In this document: positions 1 through 10,069 of the stretch, in pieces
How the letters are laid out: each line of letters opens with the position of its first letter
How positions within the stretch are numbered: the first letter of the stretch is position 1
Source of the DNA: Piper betle
Lineage: Eukaryota > Streptophyta > Magnoliopsida > Piperales > Piperaceae
NCBI GenBank assembly: GCA_033002965.1
Contig: JAURVB010003039.1
Location: forward strand, 1-64,000
Direction of reading: 5' to 3'
DNA length: 64,000 bases
Translations under genes and position numbers: made by a program
The notes under the pieces: model-generated
The model's input: the letters and a program-made list of their open reading frames with translations, nothing else
What the model was told of the DNA's origin: nothing
Databases searched by the model: none

Positions 1-1279
1 ACAAGAACGACCTGGTTCAGCCTATCGACACTCTTAAAAATAATTTGAAGGCCTCTAGACTGATTAGAGCAAATTTATCTAAAGGTGGCAAAAATTCACT
101 ATTTTGTGTAACTTGTAAAAATAAAAGGAGAAATAGTAGATTGTGAATACTAATCTCACCGTAGATTGATTTAGGGATTCAAGTTGAACCCTAAGGAACC
201 ACGTAAAAAATTTCCTGCGTGTCATTTCATGTGTTTGTAATATTTTTATTTCCATCGCACTATCTCTTTGCGCGCAAGGGTGCCTGGTCCCACCGAACCT
301 TCAAACCCGAATCACACATAAGAACCGATTCGAGGGGGGAACGATCCCGCGCGCTACAATACATATATATATATATATATATATATTAAAAAATTAGTAC
401 ATATAATTTTGTGTTTAAATTAATTATAATAACCATCAAGTGGGTTGTCCATTGTGATAGTTAGGTTGAATTAGTGCTAACTGATGACCCTCGTTATTTA
501 TTTCAAAAGTTGTTAATTAAGTTAAAAATTATAATTAACATCTTCACTAATATATTAGATTTTATTTGATTAAATATTAAATATGAGATTAATTTATGGG
601 ATATTATATTCCACTTACCTTTAGAAATTTCATAGTTTATAACTTATAAACCTAGTCTCTAGATACGTACCCATCATTGAAAATAATCTTGAATTAGCTC
701 TAATATAATATGCAACAACTTTGTCCAATTAATACAAAATGATAGACTTAATCATTTTTTTAAAAATGATTAATTAAATTAAAGATTATAAACATCATTC
801 TCACTAATATATTAGATCTTATATATTTAGGTATTAAATATAAGACTAAGTAATGAGATATTACACCCACATGCTCTCTCATGTGTAAATTTTTTCCCTA
901 TTTACCTTTTTTAATGAAATAAAAAGTATACATTTTCTTACACATAAAAAGAATATAGATGACTTACTTAAAAGCAATAATAATTATTTTATATTCTTAA
1001 TTGGATGTAACAATAATTTAATATTACTTTATATATAAAATATATATACTCTTATTAATACAAAGTGATTTGCAAAAAGTGGACTTTGATAAAAATTAGA
1101 AGATTCAGCCAAGTAAAATATAATAAAATTTAAAAAATAAAATAAAATATTATTATGTATTCTCTTATTCAATAAAATTTTATCTTTAATATTACAATCT
1201 ATTTCTATGATATTATATAACTATATTATATTTTCTCTAATTATTTAATAAAAATTTATCTAATAATTAGAGTCTATCT
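1..1279. other. AT-rich intergenic DNA, no gene seen
   Basis: I see no gene in this stretch. It holds a short TA microsatellite (about 364-387). It also holds a diverged direct repeat: about 512-606 resembles about 769-866, both carrying a core close to 'actaatatattagat', which suggests an old local duplication. The first 350 bases are less AT-rich and may be retrotransposon debris, but I could not place them in a family. Confidence 0.5.
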
Positions 1280-1475
1280 TAGGCGAGGGATTTACTGCTA
1301 CAGCAAACCTGCTCTATTAGGTTTCTCATTGGTGTTAGTCACTTTAATTAGAGAAAATTAACTTAATTATTATAATTAAAATTTTAAATATCACTAATTA
1401 AAGTGATTTATACTAATCAAAAACTTGTTATAATGGATTTGTTGTAGCACTTACTACAGCAAATCCCTAAGCCTA
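1280..1475. mobile_element. Small inverted-repeat MITE
   Basis: The two ends are inverted copies. The left starts TAGGCGAGGGATTTACTG and the reverse complement of the right starts TAGGCTTAGGGATTTGCTG. Similarity continues inward to a shared CACTTTAATTA, so about 70 bp of each arm pairs and almost the whole 196 bp could fold. There is no coding capacity. A short flanking repeat (tctat) may be a target duplication but is too short and imprecise to assign a superfamily. Confidence 0.6.
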
Positions 1476-2442
1476 TCTATGAAATATATGTGCATAGTAT
1501 AATATCTTACCTAATTAAATATAATTATTTGAATAAATTATTTATTTTAAAATTTTCGTGCAATTTATTTATATTATTTTTATATCAAAGAAATTGACAT
1601 TTTCAAAATATCATTGATATGAATGCATGTCGGTCACGTTGAAGGGTTCATCAGCCTCTAGATAGCTTTGACTAGAAGACCTATCGATGTTGTGGAGCAC
1701 ACCCTTGACAATAATTTGAGATCAGGTTGGCATAATTTGAACTAGCTCGTTAGTTTTTGAGACTTGATTCGATCTGAATTTTAAACTCTATTTTAAAAAA
1801 ATTGACTCGACTCAATTACAATAAAACTGGTTTTATGTTATATCAAACTTGACTTGATTCGACTCGAAAAACTCAATTTAGCTTAAAACTAGTCTTGGAT
1901 CAACTCAATATCTACCATAAAACTTTAGCATTTTTTTCTTTTAGAATACATGGATAATATAAGATTAAAAATAATAATTGGTATAAAAATAAAAAAACCA
2001 AAACAATCTAATAGTTATTATATAACTATCATGGAGAATATCATTATATTTTTACAAAAAAATTATAGAGATAACACGAGGATCTTTAAATTTTTGATGA
2101 TGAAGCTCGAACAAGATCAGATGCTCAGCTTGAACTCTGATCGTGCCCGGCCTAATTCGACAAACGTTCATGACTTCACAATTCCAATGTTCCAAGGCAG
2201 CCCATGTTCACATTATTTTGAAAAACTGCAAAAATATTAGATGGTTTCCATTCGTTGCTCAAAAGTGAAATCATTTGACGCATGTGTACCTCAAAAATTC
2301 TACCATGGGATTGTTCAAACCCCGTAATAAGGTGTTTCTTTCTTCCTTTCTTTTCCACCTTTCCTCCATTTTCATAAATTCCCAATTTAACTACTTCTCA
2401 TTCCTATGTAAATATAATCATCTTGCATTCCCTAAAGCTTTA
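1476..2442. other. Intergenic DNA, no gene seen
   Basis: No coding region is supported. Around 1720-1900 and 2100-2170 there are motifs such as 'gactcgactcaa' like those inside the hAT-like MITE at 47990-48466, so this may be a decayed relative, but I could not find its ends. The short open frame at 1950-2240 has AT-driven composition and no recognisable domain. Confidence 0.4.
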
Positions 2443-2877
2443 TTTGGTTAGCATAAAAGAAATATAAATCACAAAAAAATTTTAAATTATCAACTTATTA
2501 AAATTAGTATATATATATAATATATATTTTTAAAAATTAATATTTTAATAATATATTTTGTGATCAAATTAATCATTATTACTTTTTGTGGCTCATCTAC
2601 TTACTTTTTGACCACGCGAGGTAATCTATAATTATTTTGTATTTTTCTAAAAAATTTCCCCTTTTTAATTTAATTCATTGGAGAGCATATGCGTGCCACG
2701 TAAGGTAATCATGTTTATTTTATGTAATTTTTTATATAATCATATTTAATTTTTATACTAAATAATTGTCTTAATAATATTTTTTATAAAAAAATATATT
2801 AAATATAACTTTTTGATAATGTTGACTATTTAAAAATTTTTATATCATTTATATTAATTTTATGTCAACCAAAAAGT
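2443..2877. mobile_element. AT-rich MITE with ~50-bp terminal inverted repeats
   Basis: The left arm (about 2443-2495) begins TTTGGTTAGCATAAAAGAAA. The reverse complement of the right arm (about 2822-2876) begins TTTGGTTGACATAAAATTAA. Both run on into a run ending in 'tcaac'. The interior is AT-rich and non-coding. Related arms occur near 36080-36155, 37229-37632, 58203-58370 and 58511-58672, so this is a dispersed family. Exact ends and the target duplication were not resolved. Confidence 0.55.
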
Positions 2878-3476
2878 TTAGATATCCTCCATTTAAAACT
2901 TGCTCACACTTGAATATTTATTGCATCTAATTTGGCTTGCGATAATAATTGAGCCCACAGCTAGTCTAACCGACCATCTACTATAAAATTAGGTTGGCTC
3001 TAATATATTATCCAGAATGACCCAACCTAAATTATTAATTAATAAGTATAAGTCATTTCTTTAAAAAATACTTAAATAAAACTAAATATAATCTTATATA
3101 TCATTCAAATATTTTCAAATATATCTTATATTTTAAAAAATATTTGAATATATTATATATATATATATATCCCAAAAACATCGGATTTACGTATATCCGA
3201 ACCCATCCACATTGTAAAAGGACATCCCCCTCATCAAGCAGGTCCAAGGCTTCAAGCCTGCGTGCCTAATAGGCTAGAAATTTCTCAATTGTGAATGGCA
3301 ACTGGTCGGGCCAACACCACTTCATGACTTTTCCAAGTCTTTTCCAAGAATTGAAAGCATTAATGCGACCGAGAAGATTAATGAGACCGTATTCATACAT
3401 AAAACCCCCTTGTTATGTTCACCAGCTCCCATCGTCATCTTCCCAAAGCAGAACAGGAAGCTCCCAAACCATCGCC
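2878..3476 (+). promoter_or_regulatory. Upstream region of the first membrane-protein gene
   Basis: AT-rich DNA with a short TA run at about 3152-3170 precedes the gene. The last 30 bases before the ATG ('caggaag', then 'caaaccatcgcc') are nearly the same as those before the related gene at 24775. This shows that the duplication included the 5' untranslated leader. No defined promoter element can be asserted. Confidence 0.35.
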
Positions 3477-4459
3477 ATGGCCTTCTTCACAAGAACCAAT
3501 GGCAAGATCAGCACCACCCCTTTCGCACCTCCCACCATCTACCAAACACTTCGTGAGTCCTTTCGACTTCCAACCCTCTGCATCAAAGCCACGGTGGCCA
3601 TCCTCCTCCTACTTCTCATACCCTCCACCATCTTATTCTTCGCAAGCAGCATCGTCCTCACGCCCCTTTTCTCCGATTTTGTTGAAGTATCCGTCCAAAT
3701 GTCCCATGTAGCTCAGGGAAGCCCAGAGTACAATGCGTTGGTCGGAGAAGCCATGGAAGTTATGAGGAAAATAGTGGGGAATGGAGCACTCTTGTCACTG
3801 GCCGCTAACATCGTCTCCCTGGTTGCTGCCATAGCCACCATCTATGCCTCTGTTGCTGCTTATTACGGCGAGGAGTTGGGCATCAAAGAATTGTTCTCTA
3901 GAATAGCAGAAGGGTGGAAGCAGCCTCTTGTGACCTGTCTATACATCAAGCTCTTTGAGCTGGGTTTTGGGTTTTCATCTTTCTGTCGGTTGGATTCACC
4001 TTCCTCCTATCCTATGCTTCTTCTATTTTTACTGTGATTGGAATTGTTGTCCTGGTTATGGGCTTCATCTTTTATCTCTACTTGGGAGTGATTTGGACTC
4101 TAGGACTTGTCGTCGCCGTGGTCGAAGAAGATTGCTACGGATTGGCAGCATTTGGAAGGGCTGGACTGCTGCTAAGAGGTAGAAAGATGCAGGGTCTTGC
4201 ACTCAACCTCTTGTGTTTAGTTGTCACCATCTTCGTCTTCTCTTGGCCTTTCTTCCTCCCCATTAGACTCATGAGCTTTATCGGAGCGGTGACGTTGGGG
4301 CTCGGCTCTGTGGCGGTCGCCGGCCTCCTCCACTCTGCTGTGTTCAGTGTGTTTTATTTCGGATGCAAGATGAGCCATGGAGAAGAAGTTCGTGGGAAGG
4401 AGTTTCTGGGTTACAGTCTTGTTCCCACAGCTGCTCATGCCGATTCTGCTCTTATATGA
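3477..4459 (+). pseudogene. Multi-pass membrane protein, copy 1 of 3, one frameshift
   Basis: This single-exon gene would encode a membrane protein of about 327 aa. The chosen start (ATG at 3477, context gccATGGc) aligns with the starts of the copies at 5714 and 24775 and lies behind a conserved leader. Visible parts: N-terminal 'PPTIYQTLRESF', hydrophobic segments at about residues 40-62 and 104-128, then 'KELFSRIAEGWKQP', further membrane segments, the signature 'YLGVIWTLGLVVAVVEEDCYG' followed by 'RGRKMQGL', and a C-terminal 'FYFGCK'. One base appears to be missing near 3970, so the frame ends early; the conserved second half resumes one frame over (about 3971-4459). The layout resembles a plant family of uncharacterised polytopic proteins annotated in Arabidopsis as transmembrane or polyadenylate-binding-protein-binding proteins; that assignment is from memory and moderate. 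It may be a recent pseudogene or an assembly error. Function is unknown. Confidence 0.65.
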
Positions 4460-5713
4460 TTGTGGCTTCCTGCTATCTGTATTTGGTGATAGAATTTGCA
4501 GTAAATAATGGAAAAGCACTGTCTGCTAGAAGTTTTTATTTGTTTTGTTTACTTATTTGTTGTTGTTCCTGAAAGTGTATCCGTGAATGTGATGAATGTA
4601 CGTCCTTTCTATCACTAGAATATACTTGGTATGAACCTTACAATATTTGCCGGAGGTGAGTAAATTTGATCTCATGGAATTGGAAGATAATTAATTGGTG
4701 GAGAAAATAAATGAGATTGGTTAATATCAATTTATAGTCATTCGTTCAAATCACACAAGTATATATATATCAACATTATAATTGCACTTAACACCTGTGG
4801 GAAATTTTGTAACTTTGGAAAACAAATGATATGACAATTTCCAAAGCATGATAATATATAATCAGAAGCATTAGTTTAATAGATGATGTTGATAAACATA
4901 CTAACACATACCCATAATTATTCCAGCTTATAGTGTGTGTGCGCGCTATTTTAAGCAATTTTATTAAAGTTAAAAAAATATAAATATTAGAAATTTTGTG
5001 AAAAGGGAAGGCAAAATAAATAATGACTTGACCTTTCTTCAAATAACATTATGGAGAAAGAAAAAGCTTTATTTGACAACGTCCTCTCTTTTTTTTAACC
5101 CTTTTTAACATAAATCAATAAATTGTAATTTTTTTTAAAATTTTGATGTTCATTTCCAAACCCAATTTTTTTACCTATCAAGTTTTATTAAAAGATGTCA
5201 TTAATAAAAATACTTTTTCTTACAATTTAATAATTAGGTATAGCTTACTTTAGTCAGTTAGACTACAATGACTAATGCTTTTGCAAGTCAAGTTGAACTA
5301 CAAGATTGATGACTAGTCTATACGTAGAAAAGTGTGAACCACAATAATTTTAGAGGAATAAAAGTCAAAAGTTTTGCAGTTTTTAGTCTTTCTTTCCACA
5401 TCTTCTCCTTTACTCCTCTCAAACAACATTCAATGTTTTCAGACTGTCCAATTGGGAGGAGACTGACTCCTCTAGGAAATTTTGCTCTACGTGCTGAGAA
5501 ATTAGCTTATCTAGTTTGTGACATTTTTTATCCAAAGCGATTATTTGAAATGTTATGTCAAATTGACTAATAAACGTCACTCGTACTTAATATGTGGGAC
5601 TCAAACACGCATATATGAGCGGTTTTCAAGAAATTGTCATTGGTTTAACTCAGAATATCCCCTTCAAGCTTCGAGTTGATCTCATACGCTGAAAAACAAG
5701 CTTCAACAACACC
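4460..5713. other. Intergenic DNA between membrane-protein copies 1 and 2
   Basis: No gene is seen. The sequence is AT-rich with short homopolymer runs. Just before copy 2, the phrase 'caagaaattgtca' (about 5629) recurs before copy 3 (about 24618), so a little of the shared upstream region survives. The open frame at 5334-5570 has no recognisable domain. Confidence 0.4.
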
Positions 5714-6229
5714 ATGGCCATCTTCACTTCTACCAAGGACAAGACCAAGGCCATCCTCCTACTTCTCCTACCCTCCATCATACTTCATCCAACAAACAGT
5801 TCTGTACTCAAAGCTCTCATTGATATAAGTGTCAAATCCTACCTGCTGCACCGTGTGGCTCAAAAAGCCCTTGAATGCCATGAGTCGCTAGGAGGGATCA
5901 ACAAAGAGGTGGTCGTCCTTTTGAGGGATGAAGCACTGTTCTTACTTGCCTTCAAGATTGTTACTATGGTTGCTACCATAGCCACCATCTATACCTCGGC
6001 TTATACTGTTAAGGAGTTGGGCATCAAAGAATTGTTCTCCAGATTTGCAAAATGGTGGAAGCAGCCTATCATAACCATTGTGTACAACCAGACATTTGAA
6101 TTGGGCAATCTGGTTTTGCTGGCTTTGTTGGTTGGATTTGTTGTCCTCCTATACAAAGTCGCCTCTGTTTTGGTTGCAATGACAATAGGTCGGGCCATCG
6201 CGGCTTTTGTATATATGAGTTCACGGTGA
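5714..6229 (+). CDS. Truncated membrane protein, copy 2 of 3
   Basis: This open frame of 171 aa is a shortened paralogue of the genes at 3477 and 24775. The start (accATGGcc) matches theirs. After 'MAIFTSTKDK' about 25 residues, including the conserved 'PPTI-QTL--SF', are missing and the frame jumps to the first hydrophobic stretch ('AILLLLLPSII'). The middle is well kept: 'DEALFLLAFKIVTMVATIATIYTSA', then 'KELGIKELFSRFAKWWKQP', then a membrane segment ending 'VVLLYKVAS'. It stops before the 'VVW...VVED-YG' signature and the C-terminal membrane segments. The frame is open, so it could give a short protein with two or three membrane spans. A nonfunctional deletion derivative of a tandem duplication is more likely. 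The sequence after it is AT-rich and unrelated to the missing 3' half. Function is unknown. Confidence 0.6.
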   Translation: MAIFTSTKDKTKAILLLLLPSIILHPTNSSVLKALIDISVKSYLLHRVAQKALECHESLGGINKEVVVLLRDEALFLLAFKIVTMVATIATIYTSAYTVKELGIKELFSRFAKWWKQPIITIVYNQTFELGNLVLLALLVGFVVLLYKVASVLVAMTIGRAIAAFVYMSSR

Positions 6230-6549
6230 AGATATTCTAGATATCATCACTTTTAATCAGTGGAAAAGATTAAATAAAAGATGATAAAGTATTGATTATG
6301 TGCAAGGCTCTAGTATAAGGTAAAAAAATCATCTGCACCACTCTGTTCAAAATTTAAGAATATTTCCATGTATAAAGTCATGTATATTAGACTCTTAAAT
6401 TGGTTTTTTTCTCCCAACTAATGGAAATAAAATTTTCAGTCATTAGCGAGAAACTCTATAATTTAACGTTAAATTCTAATTTATTGAGAATATATATAAT
6501 AATAATTTATCTTATTTTCTATTTTTATTATATTTTGATTAGTTTAATC
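6230..6549. other. AT-rich intergenic DNA
   Basis: Short AT-rich stretch between the truncated membrane-protein copy and the reversed LTR fragment. Nothing recognisable. Confidence 0.4.
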
Positions 6550-6950
6550 TGTAACACCCCAATCCGGTTTATTCTCAACCCGGACCGGAACTGTTACAAA
6601 GGATCGAACTACTCGTAAACCGATTAATTTGGCTGACCCAAAACTCAAACGGCTACGACATAACCCTCTCGACGTCTCAAAATGGAGCATGTCGCTAATG
6701 CGCAAACAATGAATGAATAAGATGCAAATCCCTAACAGGCGTACTACGTGAATGATCGTCATGATAATAGCCACACACCAAAATAATTAAAATAATAACG
6801 AAATTTATAAAAATCCTGGAATAAAACGGACAAAACCTTCCTTAAAAGTGCAATATGAGGACGACCTGTTAAAACACGGCAAATATATTATATATGAAAA
6901 CAATAATTCAAATTACAATAGGGTTCTACACATTTTATAATCGACGTCTT
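6550..6950 (-). mobile_element. 3'-end fragment of a long-LTR family, reversed
   Basis: It begins TGTAACACCCCAATCCGG, the reverse complement of the terminus of the long LTR family (compare 30022 and 50720). It also contains the reverse complement of the conserved 'gcacttttagg...ctgtccg' region of the element at 6951. About 400 bp survive. The fragment stops exactly where the full element begins, so that element probably inserted here. The rest of this older LTR is not found beyond the element's broken 3' end. Confidence 0.7.
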
Positions 6951-9882
6951 TGTAAAACCCGTGACTCGAGTCAGAGTTGTACGGGAGTGAACCAGTCGGT
7001 TCAACCGTCAGTTCGAGTCGAGTCAGCTTCATGGACCGCGAGCTGAGTTGAGGCCAACTGTGAGTTATGAGCGATGAGGGTCATGTATGTTCAAGTATAC
7101 GATGATAACGTCAAAAAGATGATGAAAAATGGGTTATCAAGTATATGGAGGTATGCAGTATTGATTGTTATTTTTATTTGATCGTAGAATATTTTTAGGG
7201 CCAAATGACGAATTAGGATGCGATATAGGTGAGTTTGGGTGGGTTATTAGTTATAGAACATATCATTTGGATGTTGCTGTGTTCGTTTGATTTTACGGGA
7301 TTTTTCCCAATTTTTCTAGATTTTTTAAAGATTTATTAGGAGATTAGTTATTATTATTGACTCGAGTCGGAGTCGAGTCAAGTTTAATTTACAAAAATGC
7401 CATCGCACGCCCCTTCATCTTCCCCGATCGTCTTTTCTTTTCCTCCAAACCCTAGCCACTCGACGCGCCCGCCACTGACCTTGCCGCCGACTGCCGCCCC
7501 GCCGCCGAAACCAACCGCCTGTCGTCCCCTCGCCGTCGTCGTGCCGTCCCGACAGACCCCGGCCACCGATCGCCTGCCGGCGTGCCGTGGCGATGCCACG
7601 AAGCTGCCTCGGCCATCGCCACTCTGAGCCGGATTCCGCTGCCGTTCGATCGCCGTCGCCGCCGCTGTGACCACCAGTCTCACCCTCTCACCGTCGCCGA
7701 CGTTTCTCCCATCATCCCGACCGCCGTCGAGGCCGGCCGTAGCCCGTCGAGCCGTGCCACCGCCCGTTTTCGACGCCGCCGCCGACAGCCATCGCCGCCC
7801 CGGCTACCCTGTTTGACACCACCATCGGACCAAGCTCGTCGAGCTGGTGCCGATAGACCCCCTGATTGCCCCGTCCAGAATCATCGCCGGAAAACTGCCG
7901 AAACCGCCGAAAACCGCCGACACTCGCCAGAACCGCCGGAAAATTGGATTCGTGGGAAATTCGCCGGATCATCCGCCGAACGTACCCGGTCAAATCCGAT
8001 CGGACTTCGGACGCCGCTAGGTGCCGAATTCGAGTTTCGAGCCACGAAACGGAAACCCTAGCCATCGCCGATTTTCGACGACGCGAGGTATAAATTACTT
8101 CGACGTAAATTCTTAAATTTTATAATTATTAGGGAAGCATGCTAGACTAGATAATTAGATGAATTTTCGTGTTTTTGACGTGTCTGTATGTTTGATGTGT
8201 AATTTAGGATAAAAATTATGAAATTGGTTTGATTGAGTGAGTGTTAAAAATGGAAAAGTAAGGAATTAATTAGGTGAACTAATTAATTACCCTGATTTCA
8301 TGAGACGTAGATTGAAAACTCACTAGAATTGACTTAGGATGAATGTGTGATGATTGATGCGTGATTGTGTTGATTGTGTGTGCATGCTATAGGATGTGTG
8401 ATTCATCATGCGGGCGTTAGCTTTTAGCTTGATTGTGTAGGTACGGTGTAGGAGCTCGCCGCCTAGGCGCGTGGACCAGTTTGGAGCTTCTACCAGGTCC
8501 GTTTAGGACTCGTTCTCTATTTTTACGCTACTCTATTGTGTATTTGATTTATCATGTGCAGGACGAGTTAAGTGGCGTTTTATCGGATCCCACTTAACTC
8601 GGGCCATTTAGCCAACAGTTCTTTTTTCGGATTAATAACCCTCGAGGATGAGATCCCTCGAGTTTGTTTTCGAACTTCAGATCCAGCTCACGATGCCTTC
8701 GGGCCTATTGTATAAATCCCAACCCAGGCCTATATATATATAGTTTTCGCGTTTTCAGTGAGAGATGGAATGAGGGTTACTGACGGCCACGCCTTCAGAT
8801 AGGGCGTGTGCTCGGAAGAGCGGGCTCTGGAGCTGGGGAGAACCCACTTCATTCCCGAAGGATCCGGACAACTCCACCTTTGAGTTCCTCAAACCCGGAG
8901 AAGTGTGGAGGTTTACGGGTACTGCAATGCAGCACATGTCTAGACTTGTGGTTCAAAGGGTACTAAAGGCGACTGCCTGAGAGTGCTCGGCCTTCGTGCT
9001 CAAGGCCAGGAGTAATATGGAAGGTGTAGAGGGCGAAAAGGAATGAGATTTGATGCGAGAAGCGATAGAGAAATGGCCAAGGTATGAGAATGAGAAAGAA
9101 AGGGGGACGCTGTCGACCCGATGGCGACGGCTCCCATATGTGCCCTGATGAGAGTTCTTGAGGAAGTATATGGTTTTGATTCAACAGGAGAGTTTGCTCT
9201 CCTGTGCCAGATTGATATTAGTTATTTTCCGGGCCGGTAACACTCGTTACTGACGGTTTTTCTATATATATGTAGGTGAGGAATGCGAGCGATGAAAGCT
9301 GTCGGGACTGCGGAGGAGCAGCACGGAACCGCGCACACATGTACCTGCCGCGTGTAATGTATAATGATGGTGTGTTAATGCTATGTGAATGATTATTAGA
9401 ATGTTTTTGTCTTGATGAATTGCTTGTTATGAAATGAACGGATAAATGTGAATGAGTAGGGAGCCTTGGAGTTCAGACTCGGCTCAGATGAAACGAATGA
9501 GATAATGATTGAATGCCATGGTAGATTGTTATGTTTTATCGTATTTTGATAAAATATTTATATACCCTTGTTGTGGATAGGTTGGCCCCTATTGCACTTT
9601 TAGGGGAAACTCTGTCCGTTTTTTCGTAAATAGTGATGAATTTTTATTTAAGTTTCTTGCTTGTTGAATTGTTTTGTCTTTGCTTGCACGTCATGGCATG
9701 CATGTAGGACTCCGTTAGAACCCAATTGTTCCCATTCATGCATTTCATGGTTGCATCTCCATCTTGAGACGCCGAGGGCAGATCCGGGTCGGCTTAACCG
9801 AATCCAGTAGATTAGCGAACGGTTCGGTCGCCGGTGACATTTCCGGGTCGGTTCACGGGTGAGCCGAAACGGGGTGTTACCA
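6951..9882 (+). repeat. 5' LTR of the Ty3/gypsy element (~2.93 kb)
   Basis: It starts TGTAAAACCCGTGACTCGAG, the same as the 3' LTR at 16063, and ends GGGGTGTTACCA just before the primer-binding site. U3 holds a strikingly GC- and CpG-rich block (about 7385-8090) in an AT-rich setting, then two palindromes (8564-8601 and 8641-8662). A TATAAATCC box (8711-8719) and a second TATA run (8731-8742) follow, so transcription probably starts near 8750-8780. R/U5 is long and contains the family-conserved 'gcacttttaggggaaactctgtcc' region (about 9594-9617). Open frames within the GC-rich block are not conserved in frame between copies and are not genes. Confidence 0.85.
8564..8662 (+). promoter_or_regulatory. 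Two palindromes upstream of the LTR TATA box
   Basis: The first is a 12-bp perfect inverted repeat, CGAGTTAAGTGG (8564-8575) with CCACTTAACTCG (8590-8601), loop 14 nt. The second is the near-perfect palindrome CTCGAGGATGAGATCCCTCG (8641-8660, continuing AG). Both recur in the related LTR copies in this window, in either orientation. They lie about 50-150 bp upstream of the TATA boxes. A role as promoter or protein-binding elements is inference. Confidence 0.6.
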
Positions 9883-9884
9883 AC

Positions 9885-9902
9885 TAATGGTAATCAGAGC
9901 TA
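9885..9902 (+). other. Degenerate primer-binding site
   Basis: The sequence 'taatggtaatcagagcta' just inside the 5' LTR resembles the usual plant initiator-methionine-tRNA primer site TGGTATCAGAGC with one inserted base. Its position is right. The extra base may impair priming. Confidence 0.6.
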
Positions 9903-10069
9903 ACCCTTGGTTGATTAAGATGGTAGATGCGTTACAGGTTACATGTGTGCCGAAGCTGCTCCGAGCTGTTCCGACAGGTATTTTTCTGTTTTAATGTTTT
10001 TGATTGTAGATTTCCTTACAAATCGGTAGTGTGACAGGCGAGTAGACTAGAGCAGGAACTACTAGCAGG

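Noticed and set aside
1950..2240. 96-codon open frame
   Set aside because: AT-rich background composition, no domain, no conserved neighbour; likely chance.
7384..8093. Several overlapping open frames on both strands
   Set aside because: They lie in the GC-rich U3 block of the LTR, where stops are rare by composition, and they are not frame-conserved in the other LTR copies.
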